DNA of 59,656 bases from an uncultured Phycisphaerales bacterium (GTDB lineage Bacteria > Planctomycetota > Phycisphaerae > Sedimentisphaerales > Anaerobacaceae), in NCBI GenBank assembly GCA_903857265.1, contig CAIODZ010000029.1, positions 1 through 59,656 of the forward strand. Direction: 5' to 3'. The translations under genes and the position numbers were made by a program. The notes beneath the pieces were generated by a model. That model saw nothing but the letters and a program-made list of their open reading frames with translations, was not told where the DNA came from and searched no databases. Below, piece by piece: positions 51,391-58,982 of the stretch; within the stretch, counting starts at the first letter, position 1, and each line of letters begins with the position of its first letter.

Positions 51391-51879
51391 ATGGACGAAT
51401 GGGCAATAGATAAGCCGCTGGGGCAATGCTGTGCCACGGGCAGACAAATCCAGCCGGGCGAGGAATACTACGCGACCCTGGTGCAGACCGAACAGGGTTT
51501 TGCGAGGCGTGATTTCTGCGCCGAGGCATGGACGCAGCAAAAGCCGGAGGTTTTTTGTTACTGGAAGACCAAACTGCCGACGCCCGAACAGAAAAAGCAG
51601 TTGTTCGTCGATGATGATATGCTGATGGCGTTCTTTGAACGGCTGGCGACGGAAACCGAGCAGGAAAAGGTTAATTTCCGCTTTGTCCTGACTCTTGTCA
51701 TGATGCGCAGACGTCGCTTGAAATACGATTCTTCAAGAACGCAGGACGGCAAGGAAATCTGGCGATTGAGAATCACCGGCACTCAGGATTTTGCCGAAGT
51801 AGTCAATCCCAATCTGGGCGAAGAGCAGGTTGCCCAGTTGACTTCCCAGATGGGGCAGATTCTGCAGGGAGAACTGTAA
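51391..51879 (+). CDS. Unknown protein with conserved-looking cysteines (162 aa)
   Basis: I do not recognise a family. The first 45 residues look like a small zinc-binding fold: CCATGRQIQPGEEYYATL followed by RRDFCAEAW. The remainder is helical (FFERLATETEQEKVNFRFVLTLVMMRRRRL) and ends with a strand pair and a final helix. Soluble, probably cytoplasmic. The next gene begins right after its stop, so it belongs to the same operon as the GH10-like and LolA/B-like proteins. Confidence 0.72.
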   Translation: MDEWAIDKPLGQCCATGRQIQPGEEYYATLVQTEQGFARRDFCAEAWTQQKPEVFCYWKTKLPTPEQKKQLFVDDDMLMAFFERLATETEQEKVNFRFVLTLVMMRRRRLKYDSSRTQDGKEIWRLRITGTQDFAEVVNPNLGEEQVAQLTSQMGQILQGEL

Positions 51880-52713
51880 TTGTTAAATCGGTTTACATTT
51901 TTAATGTTGATGCTGTTTTTCGCGGGTTGTGCCGTCCAGCCGATGCGTCATTGCCCGGGCAAAACGACCGCTAACGAAGCGATTGCGGTATTGAAATCAC
52001 GCCGTGAAAAAGCAACCCCAATTCGCGCGACAGGCCAGTGCCTTTTACGGTATCACGCCGAAGGTAAAGTTCGCAAAGAAAATTTCCCCGTCAAACTATG
52101 GGTGAATCCTCCTGATGAAATTTATCTGCAGGGCGATGTCGCTTTTGACGCGACCGGTTTGGTCTTCGGCTCAAACACCGACGAATTCTGGTTCTGGCTC
52201 AAACCAAAAGAAATCAGCTCGTACTGGTCTGGTGCCTGGTCGCAGGCCGGAATCTGGAATGGCCTCGCTGTCAGCCCTATGATAGTTCTTGAGGCCTTCG
52301 GCTCCGTCGATATACGTAATGGCGACTGGACATTAAGCCGTGATGGCAATCTCGACCTGCTCACTTTGCGTAACAACCGCGGCGTCATACTTCAGAAAAT
52401 ATATATCGAGCCGTGCGATTACGTGGTAACAAAGATGGAGCGTTTCGACAAGTCGGGCGATATTTACCTGAAAGCGGAATTTGCTGGCTATGAAAAAACG
52501 ACCGAAGGATTTTTGGCTCCTTCGCGGATAAAAGTAGTTGCCGTTTCCCAAAAAGGTGACGAGGACTCCGCAGATATTTCGCTCTCATCCGTCAAACCGG
52601 CGGAATTGAGCGCCCAGCAGAGGCAGCGATTGTTTGTCAGACCCTTGCCGCGTGGTTTTGACCATATTTACCTGGTAATCGACGGCAAAGCCATCGAACA
52701 GAAACAACAATAG
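51880..52713 (+). CDS. Outer-membrane lipoprotein, LolA/LolB-like fold
   Basis: 277 aa. Lipoprotein signal with FFAGC (Cys17). After it, strands such as ATGQCLLRYH, NFPVKLWVNPPDEIYLQGDV, EFWFWLKPKEISSYWSG and LYLKAEF-like segments suggest the half-barrel of the LolA-LolB superfamily (DUF4292-like), which handles lipid or lipoprotein transfer at the outer membrane. TTG start immediately after the preceding TAA, with GGGAGA eight bases upstream, implying translational coupling. The lipoprotein call is firm, the fold probable. Confidence 0.78.
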   Translation: MLNRFTFLMLMLFFAGCAVQPMRHCPGKTTANEAIAVLKSRREKATPIRATGQCLLRYHAEGKVRKENFPVKLWVNPPDEIYLQGDVAFDATGLVFGSNTDEFWFWLKPKEISSYWSGAWSQAGIWNGLAVSPMIVLEAFGSVDIRNGDWTLSRDGNLDLLTLRNNRGVILQKIYIEPCDYVVTKMERFDKSGDIYLKAEFAGYEKTTEGFLAPSRIKVVAVSQKGDEDSADISLSSVKPAELSAQQRQRLFVRPLPRGFDHIYLVIDGKAIEQKQQ

Positions 52714-52755
52714 GGCGTATATAAACACAATACAAGTTTGAAAGGGAACATTTTT

Positions 52756-53658
52756 GTGGGCAAGTTGAATTTGAAGAACAGGTTACGTAAAGGGTTGTTT
52801 TTGCTCGACGGCGCTATGGGGACACAGTTGATTGGCCTGGGTATTGAGCCGGGCAAGTGCAGTGAATTGCTTAATTTTGAATCGCCGGGCTTGGTCCTGC
52901 GGATTCATAATAGCTATTTGAACGCAGGCAGCGACGCAATCCTCACCAATACCTTCGGCGGCAATGGCATCACCCTTGCTCGACACGGCCTCGAAAACCG
53001 CGTTGGGGATATTAACACAACCGGCGCTCAGCTTGCCCGCAAGGCCGCGGGAAAAAATAAATACGTCCTCGGCGATATCGGCCCAAGCGGCGACTTTCTC
53101 GAACCGCTCGGCAGCTTGAAACCCGACCAGCTCAGGGGAATCTTCGCCGACCAGGCAAAAGCGCTTATAGCGGGGGGGGTAGATGGTTTTATCATCGAAA
53201 CAATGGGCGCTGTCGATGAAGCGGTTGTCGCTGTTGAAGCGGTCAAATACTCGGGTTCCGTCTTACCTGTCCTCGCGTCGATGTCTTTCGACAAACGCGG
53301 AGATGATTTCAGAACTATGATGGGCGTCGATGTGAAAACCGCCGTCTCATCCCTTGTCGCTGCCGGCGCTGATGCCGTGGGATTCAATTGCGGCACAACT
53401 ACCCTCGATGAATACGTTGACCTTGCCAAAAGATACGTCGCCGCCGCAAAGGCAGTTAATCCGAAGGTCTTTGTCTTCGCCGAACCAAACGCTGGTAAAC
53501 CCGAATTACTCGACGACAAAGCCATCTATAAGGTAACGCCCGATGAGTTTGCCGACGCCGCGCAGAAAATCTACGCCGCTGGCATAACCATCATAGGCGG
53601 CTGCTGCGGCACTTCCCCCGCCCACATCGAAGCCGTCAGTAAAAAACTGCGGAGTTGA
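52756..53658 (+). CDS. Homocysteine S-methyltransferase domain protein (MetH N-terminal type)
   Basis: About 300 aa from GTG 52756, which has AAGGGA eight bases upstream; a TTG at 52738 is less likely. Barrel with LLDGAMGTQLIGLG, TNTFGGN, LGDIGPSGDFLEPLG, and the zinc ligands: Cys in GFNCGTT and the Cys pair in IIGGCCGTSP. It would transfer a methyl group to homocysteine. The cobalamin and folate domains of MetH are absent, so the donor may be another methylated compound or the protein may work with separate subunits. A MetF-type gene lies 5 kb away. Confidence 0.88.
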   Translation: MGKLNLKNRLRKGLFLLDGAMGTQLIGLGIEPGKCSELLNFESPGLVLRIHNSYLNAGSDAILTNTFGGNGITLARHGLENRVGDINTTGAQLARKAAGKNKYVLGDIGPSGDFLEPLGSLKPDQLRGIFADQAKALIAGGVDGFIIETMGAVDEAVVAVEAVKYSGSVLPVLASMSFDKRGDDFRTMMGVDVKTAVSSLVAAGADAVGFNCGTTTLDEYVDLAKRYVAAAKAVNPKVFVFAEPNAGKPELLDDKAIYKVTPDEFADAAQKIYAAGITIIGGCCGTSPAHIEAVSKKLRS

Positions 53659-53660
53659 TT

Positions 53661-54959
53661 TTATTTCAGCATCTTGCTGATGTTGCCTATTGTGCGTGCT
53701 GTCGCGCCCTGGTTTCTTTTGATTAGCTGTTGGCCGTTTTGGGCGATTAGGGAAGCATAACCGGCATCGGTCAGGCATTTGGTCATCGCGTTGAATAGTT
53801 CATTAGCGTCTTTGACTAAGATTGCGCCGTTGGCTTTCAGCAAATCATCGACGGCCTGTTTAAAGTTAAACGCGTGCGGGCCAAAAATCGTGCATTTGCC
53901 CAGTGCCGCCGCTTCCATCATATCAGACCCGCCCATCGGCACTAACGACCTGCCGACGAAGATTAATGTCGCCAGCGAATAAAACTTCCGCAAATCGCCC
54001 ATCGTATCGCCGAGAACTACGCTGTTGTTTCTTAATTCTTCATTCTCAATTCTCAATTTGCCGCTTTTTAATTCGCTGTATCGAATTAGCCCAAATCCCG
54101 CTTGCTCGATTAAATTAGCCACACCACCAAAGCGTTCTGGCTTTCGGGGAACAATCGCAAGTCGTAAATCTTTGAATTGTTTTTGCTCAATCAGCCGTTT
54201 GTAAACATCCAGAATAATCTGCTCTTCGTCGTTGCCTGTCGCGCCGGCAACCCAAAGTCGTTCGTTTTTAAGGCCCAGTTGAGCCGCCAATACATCAGCG
54301 CCATTCACCCTGTCTGTTACCTGCGCGGTATCGTATTTTACCGAACCCGTAACGATGATCCTTTCCGCAGGCACACCGATTTGCCTGAATCTTCCTGCGT
54401 ATTCTTCGCTCTGCGCAAGCGCAAGCGTAAGATTGCCGAACAGCTTTCTCGTTACCGCTTTTATCAGGTTGTATCTTCTGAAACTTCGCTCACTCAATCT
54501 GCCGTTGACGACTATTACGGGAATACCCGATTGCTTCGCGATTCGCACAAGATTGGGCCAGACCTCAAGCTCAATCAGCAGGCACATCGCTGGTCTGATA
54601 TTCGCGAATGCCCGTTTCATCGTTAGCGAAAAATCCATCGGGAAGTAAAACACGCTCAGTCGGCTGCCGAATAACGCGTTTGCACGTGCAAACCCCGTGT
54701 CGGTCGTGGTGCTGATTGCGATTTCGTAATCGGGGAATTTGCTTTCCAGTTCGCGGATTAGCGTAGTTGTTGCATTTACCTCGCCCACGCTTACCGCGTG
54801 AATCCAGATACACTTTTTATCAGGTCTTTTGCGGCTTATTTTCCCGAAGCGATTCGCCCACCCGGCGCGGTATCGCCCGTGCCGCAGCATTCGGTAAATC
54901 GCCATTGGGCTCACCGCCAAAAGCGCAATCAAATATGCAATGTCAATAAGTGCTGTCAT
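53661..54959 (-). CDS. waaA: 3-deoxy-D-manno-octulosonic acid transferase
   Basis: 432 aa. Membrane-bound GT30 enzyme that adds Kdo to lipid A. N-terminal anchor (about 4-22), acceptor motif WIHAVSVGEVNATTTLI with the catalytic Glu, IELEVWPNLV, and in the C-terminal half VGRSLVPMGGSDMMEAAALGK and GPHAFNF. Residues about 297-308 (GKLRIENEELRNN) are an insert encoded by a seven-base tandem repeat, absent from the enzymes I know. Together with lpxK it shows Kdo-lipid A synthesis. Convergent with the homocysteine methyltransferase gene, two bases apart. Confidence 0.94.
   Translation of the reverse strand: MTALIDIAYLIALLAVSPMAIYRMLRHGRYRAGWANRFGKISRKRPDKKCIWIHAVSVGEVNATTTLIRELESKFPDYEIAISTTTDTGFARANALFGSRLSVFYFPMDFSLTMKRAFANIRPAMCLLIELEVWPNLVRIAKQSGIPVIVVNGRLSERSFRRYNLIKAVTRKLFGNLTLALAQSEEYAGRFRQIGVPAERIIVTGSVKYDTAQVTDRVNGADVLAAQLGLKNERLWVAGATGNDEEQIILDVYKRLIEQKQFKDLRLAIVPRKPERFGGVANLIEQAGFGLIRYSELKSGKLRIENEELRNNSVVLGDTMGDLRKFYSLATLIFVGRSLVPMGGSDMMEAAALGKCTIFGPHAFNFKQAVDDLLKANGAILVKDANELFNAMTKCLTDAGYASLIAQNGQQLIKRNQGATARTIGNISKMLK
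54034..54061. repeat. Heptamer tandem repeat inside waaA (AATTCTC type, four units)
   Basis: On the plus strand AATTCTT, CATTCTC, AATTCTC, AATTTGC follow one another without gaps. On the coding strand they give the charged insert KLRIENEELR. 28 bases, so the reading frame had to be kept by flanking bases. Confidence 0.6.
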
Positions 54960-55034
54960 AATATGGGGATACTGTAACCAGTAAAGTTCGGCTTGTCAAA
55001 GTCAGGAATTGTGAAAGTTTGGTTGTGGAATATC

Positions 55035-56627
55035 TTATTGAGGCCAGTTTTGTGTCAGAACCGCGAAATCGAGGAAATTGATTATTCCATCACCGACCAA
55101 ATCGGCCCTGTCATTCCAGTTTGGCGATGCGGGAGTGGCTAACCACGCGTCAGCTAACGCAGCTACGTCGAGCCAGTCAACAACCCCGTCGCCGGTTATA
55201 TCGCCCGTTACTTGCGATATCGTCTCGTAATAGATGGCAGGGTCATCTTGTAAAAACATTCCGCCTCCGCGAAGCGTGAAGTTCAGGTCTGTGAACAGAT
55301 TCATCCCGATAATGCCGTCGAGCGTTCCGCCCTCAGGCGATGACACGTCCAGCAGCACAACCGGGATGTTTGTAAACGACAGCCAATCACCAAGCGCCGG
55401 TATATCAACCGCGTCGATGTAAAAACCCGGCGCCGTGCTTATATCGCCCGTAACGCCCTGTATTTCAACCTCGAAATCGGGATGTGCGGGATTAAGCCCC
55501 AGACGGGAGGCGACTCTCGAACCGACAACGCTCACCTGCGCCCCGGTGTCTAACATAAATCGCGTTTTGTCGATAGCCGAATGAATCCCCTTATACAGGT
55601 CAACGCTGGCGACAAAAAATACGCTTTGATACGAAGTGCTGGTTACTATTATGGACGGGCTTGTCGGTTCAAAATCAAAATCACCGGTAAGGCCGGGAAT
55701 ATACTGGACTGAAGTTGCGCCCAAAGGTCTCAATTCCAGCGGTATCATATTTGCGTAAGTCGGTATGCAAGGGTCGTCCTGCTGGTAGATGCGAATATCG
55801 GGAGTGTTGTAATCGCTGCCGGCACGCGTTCTTCTAACGATGATATCGTTGTTAAACGCCGCGGTAAAATAAACCGACATAGGCGAACCAACCGCTGTCG
55901 GCAAATCAACCGGCGAACCGCCCTGGCCCACCATTATCGCCACGTTCGATTGGCCGACCATTTTCGACCTGTTCCAAAGCTTCTCGTTTGGCTCAATCGC
56001 GGCAATTCCCTCGATAAAAATTCCAAGCGGCTGACTCACCCATGCGTCAACCTCGCCGGTAACGCCGCTGATGGTGCTTGTATTTGAGGTTAGCAGGTCC
56101 GCGGCAAATATCCCCGCGAGGTGTCCTGCTTCGTATCCCATTACGTGTGCGCTTGCTCCGGTATCAAATATCCCGATTATGTAATCAGATTCCGGGTGGC
56201 TCGTCAGGTAGCTGCCCACAATCGAGTTCTCGACATTTGCGTCGAATGTTTCGCTGTCGGCACGCGCATTGGTTACCGAAATTGCTATCCAGGGTGTAAA
56301 ACCATCCACCGCCGGCGAGTCAATTGTGTTGGTGAAAACAACCTCGCTATCAGCAGTCGATTTTAACTGGGCCGATGCTCGCCTGGTCGCCTGCGGAAAA
56401 ATCAGTTCCTTTTCCGGCTTTTTCGGCCTTCGGCTTTTCGCCATTGGCGGATGTTTTTCAGGCGGATATGAGATTGATTTGATTCGTGAGCCGTTGCCTG
56501 TTTGCCAGTCGGCCTGCTCCTTTTGCCAACCAGGCCTCTCGGCAAAGACCGCCGCCTGCGCAATTACAATTGTCAGTAATGCGGCAATCCACGGATGTAG
56601 CCCACTTTGTTCTTTTCTTTTTTTCAT
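55035..56627 (-). CDS. Secreted two-lobed aspartic protease with dockerin repeat
   Basis: About 530 aa from ATG 56627 (TTG at 56639 also possible). A signal peptide (about 12-29, IAALLTIVIAQAAVFA) and a basic Pro-rich stretch precede two retropepsin-like lobes, each with its own catalytic motif: IFDTGASAHVMG (Asp155) and FMLDTGAQVSVVG (Asp360), the second closing with DGIIGMNLF. A dockerin type I pair follows (about 475-530): DITGDGVVDWLDVAALADAW and DLVGDGIINFLDFAVLTQNW. Bacterial two-lobed aspartic proteases are uncommon. The dockerin suggests calcium-dependent docking at the cell surface; no cohesin is in the window. A TATAAT box ends 12 bases before the ATG. Confidence 0.85.
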   Translation of the reverse strand: MKKRKEQSGLHPWIAALLTIVIAQAAVFAERPGWQKEQADWQTGNGSRIKSISYPPEKHPPMAKSRRPKKPEKELIFPQATRRASAQLKSTADSEVVFTNTIDSPAVDGFTPWIAISVTNARADSETFDANVENSIVGSYLTSHPESDYIIGIFDTGASAHVMGYEAGHLAGIFAADLLTSNTSTISGVTGEVDAWVSQPLGIFIEGIAAIEPNEKLWNRSKMVGQSNVAIMVGQGGSPVDLPTAVGSPMSVYFTAAFNNDIIVRRTRAGSDYNTPDIRIYQQDDPCIPTYANMIPLELRPLGATSVQYIPGLTGDFDFEPTSPSIIVTSTSYQSVFFVASVDLYKGIHSAIDKTRFMLDTGAQVSVVGSRVASRLGLNPAHPDFEVEIQGVTGDISTAPGFYIDAVDIPALGDWLSFTNIPVVLLDVSSPEGGTLDGIIGMNLFTDLNFTLRGGGMFLQDDPAIYYETISQVTGDITGDGVVDWLDVAALADAWLATPASPNWNDRADLVGDGIINFLDFAVLTQNWPQ

Positions 56628-56695
56628 CGCCCCGATCAATTATACCATAAATCGGCGGCCCATTTTGGCAAAATTCGACGACTGACCTGATTTTA

Positions 56696-56724
56696 TTGAC
56701 TTTTTGGCCTTTTTGCCGTATTAG
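56696..56724 (+). promoter_or_regulatory. Promoter for tRNA-Arg
   Basis: TTGACT, a 17-base spacer and TATTAG; start near 56731, eight bases before the tRNA. Confidence 0.5.
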
Positions 56725-56738
56725 AGAAAGGCAATTCG

Positions 56739-56812
56739 GTCCCCGTAGCGCAATTGGATAGCGTGTTGGCCTCCGAAGCCAAAGGTTGTGAGTTCGAATC
56801 TCACCGGGGATA
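56739..56812 (+). tRNA. tRNA-Arg (anticodon CCG)
   Basis: A 74-nt cloverleaf: acceptor GTCCCCG/CGGGGAT (G-T first pair), D arm GCGCAATTGGATAGCG, anticodon stem TTGGC/GCCAA with loop CTCCGAA, T arm GTGAGTTCGAATCTCAC. Anticodon CCG reads CGG. No CCA encoded. pepD begins 26 bases downstream. Confidence 0.95.
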
Positions 56813-56838
56813 ATTCCCAAAGCGTTTATTTATGGAAT

Positions 56839-58338
56839 ATGGATATGTCAGCGGATAAAAAGCTATCGTTAAAACAGGCCAAAGCCAAAAGCGTCTGGGA
56901 GTTTTTCAGGCAAGTCAATCGTATCCCCCGCGGGTCAAAAAATGAAAAGCAAATTATGGATTGGCTCAGGGGGCTTGCCAAAAGCCGCAATCTTGCCTGT
57001 CGAAGCGATGACGTCGATAACGTGATTATCGAATTGCCCGCGACCAAAGGTTACGAAAAATCGCCAACCATCGTTCTTCAAAGCCACGTCGATATGGTAT
57101 GCGAAGAGACGCCCGAATCGAAACACGACTTCACAAAAGACCCCATCGAATTAGTCGAACGCGATGACTGGATTACAGCCGATGGCACGACCCTCGGTGC
57201 AGATAATGGCGTGGGCGTCGCGTTAGCGTTGGCGCTGATTGGCGAAAAAATATCGCATCCAAAGCTCGAATTACTTTTCACCGTCGATGAGGAAACGGGA
57301 CTGACCGGGGCGAATGGCTTGAAGCCCGGCTTCATTACGGGTAAATACCTCATCAATCTCGATGGCGAAGACAAATCCTTCATCGTGGGCTGTGCGGGCG
57401 GCGAGCAGACCGAAATCAGAGTGCCGATAGAGTTTTCACCCGTGCCCGATTCGCTTGCCTGCTTCGACCTGAAAATCTCAGGTATTCACGGAGGCCATTC
57501 AGGCATCGATATAGATAAAAAATACGCAAACGCAATCCAGCTATTGGCAAAAACGTTGAAAGGTTTGCAGAATTTTGATTTACGCATTTGTGATATTGAG
57601 GGTGGCACAGTTCATAACGCTATCCCGCGCGATGCAAAAGCGATTATATGTTTTGATGCATCGAAACTTAGCGCCGTGAAAAAAACGCTGTCCGAAATTG
57701 AGGCATCTTTCAAAAAGGAGTTTTCCGCAACCGACCCTAATCTTAAAGTCGAATTAGAAAAAGCCGACCCTCGACCAGTAATAACAATCCGCAATCCGCA
57801 ATCCGACACGCAGCGAAGCGCAGAGCCCGTTTCGGAAATCATAAATCTTCTCACGTCTTTGCCCACTGGCGTCTATCGTATGTCTTCTCAGTTTGAGGGT
57901 ATCGTTGAGACCTCCAGTAATCTTGCAAAGGTCGAGTTACTCCGCAATGAGAAACAATTAAGAATTTTAATTTCTCAGAGAAGTTTGGAAAAACAAACGC
58001 TTGGTGAAATAACCGCCAAAATTACAGGCCTGGCACGTTCAGCAGGCGCAAATGTCGAAACCGTTGGTGGTTATCCTTCGTGGAAACCCGACGTCAATTC
58101 ATCGCTGCTTAAACGCGCAAAAGAAATTTACAGGAAGCTCAATAATAAAGAGCCCCAGGTTAAGGTTGTTCACGCGGGCCTTGAGCCGGCTGTCATTGGC
58201 GAAAAGATTCCCGGTATCGAAATGATTTCCGTTGGCCCCACAATCAAAAACCCCCATTCACCCAACGAACGCGTCGATATCGCCTCCGTTGACGCCGTTT
58301 GGCAGTTTTTGATTGAGTTATTACCGTCGCTTGGATAG
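56839..58338 (+). CDS. pepD: Aminoacyl-histidine dipeptidase (M20C)
   Basis: About 499 aa metallopeptidase that cleaves Xaa-His and other dipeptides. Metal-site motifs SHVDMVCE, TTLGADNGVGVA, TVDEETGLTGANGL with the catalytic Glu pair, and INLDGED; the lid domain has SGIHGGHSGIDI. The C-terminal His ligand is in VVHAGLEPAVIGEK. ATG at 56839 is chosen; an in-frame ATG at 56845 is equally possible and both lack a strong ribosome site. A heptamer repeat is embedded in codons around 57786-57806 (IRNPQSD). Confidence 0.93.
   Translation: MDMSADKKLSLKQAKAKSVWEFFRQVNRIPRGSKNEKQIMDWLRGLAKSRNLACRSDDVDNVIIELPATKGYEKSPTIVLQSHVDMVCEETPESKHDFTKDPIELVERDDWITADGTTLGADNGVGVALALALIGEKISHPKLELLFTVDEETGLTGANGLKPGFITGKYLINLDGEDKSFIVGCAGGEQTEIRVPIEFSPVPDSLACFDLKISGIHGGHSGIDIDKKYANAIQLLAKTLKGLQNFDLRICDIEGGTVHNAIPRDAKAIICFDASKLSAVKKTLSEIEASFKKEFSATDPNLKVELEKADPRPVITIRNPQSDTQRSAEPVSEIINLLTSLPTGVYRMSSQFEGIVETSSNLAKVELLRNEKQLRILISQRSLEKQTLGEITAKITGLARSAGANVETVGGYPSWKPDVNSSLLKRAKEIYRKLNNKEPQVKVVHAGLEPAVIGEKIPGIEMISVGPTIKNPHSPNERVDIASVDAVWQFLIELLPSLG
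57786..57806. repeat. Heptamer tandem repeat inside pepD (AATCCGC type, three units)
   Basis: AATCCGC, AATCCGC, AATCCGA in direct succession; 21 bases, or seven codons, so the frame is unchanged. It lies in a loop between the lid strands (VITIRNPQSDTQRS). Confidence 0.6.
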
Positions 58339-58343
58339 CGATA

Positions 58344-58958
58344 TCAATTTGCCGGAATAATATCCTCAAAGCACGCAGGTGCGAGTTTTTTAAGGGCGTC
58401 TAAAATCAGGTGGGCAGCTTTTTTTATTTCCCATTGTGCGCCTTTGTCAGTGCGAACGGTGAGGATGTGCCGCCATTCGCGGAAATTGGCGGAGATGACG
58501 ATTTCGCTTGTGCAGGCGTTGGGCAGGACGAAACGGGCATCTTCTTTCTTCAGTCCTTTGTCACGCCATTTGCGATACATATCCTGAATCGTTTTCATAT
58601 CGTTGTGGAATTCGTCAATCATCTCCGCGGGCATACTTTCAGGCACGACGTAGGTAAATTCCTCTTCGTCGCAATATCTCTGGGACTGCTGTGATACAGC
58701 CATCAGCCGGTGTCTTACTAATTGATGCGTCATCGCGCGGGAGCAGTTCTTGATTCTGAATGTCGCGTATGCGTGTTCTAAGGGTGATTCGTGGCCCATT
58801 TTGATGAGGCGTTTAATGAAACCCGCCTGCGAATTGTCGTCCATCTTGTCGAAACTGAGGTAACACGTCCTGCCCGCCTGCTCGATTACCTTTTGCGCTT
58901 CGGGCGTTACCGCGACGAGTTCGACTTCCAGTTGTCTTGCACAGGTTTGCTGTTGCAT
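58344..58958 (-). CDS. thyX: Flavin-dependent thymidylate synthase
   Basis: About 204 aa from ATG 58958, which has GAGAGC seven bases upstream (a TTG at 58979 is less likely). Makes dTMP from dUMP using methylene-THF and FAD. The ThyX signature RHRLMAVSQQSQRY is present, with HESPLEHAYATFRI before it and FREWRHILTVRTDKGAQWEI after. It lies next to a MetF-type gene that uses the same folate, on the same strand. Confidence 0.95.
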   Translation of the reverse strand: MQQQTCARQLEVELVAVTPEAQKVIEQAGRTCYLSFDKMDDNSQAGFIKRLIKMGHESPLEHAYATFRIKNCSRAMTHQLVRHRLMAVSQQSQRYCDEEEFTYVVPESMPAEMIDEFHNDMKTIQDMYRKWRDKGLKKEDARFVLPNACTSEIVISANFREWRHILTVRTDKGAQWEIKKAAHLILDALKKLAPACFEDIIPAN

Positions 58959-58982
58959 AGCGAAGCTCTCAAATTTCAAATC

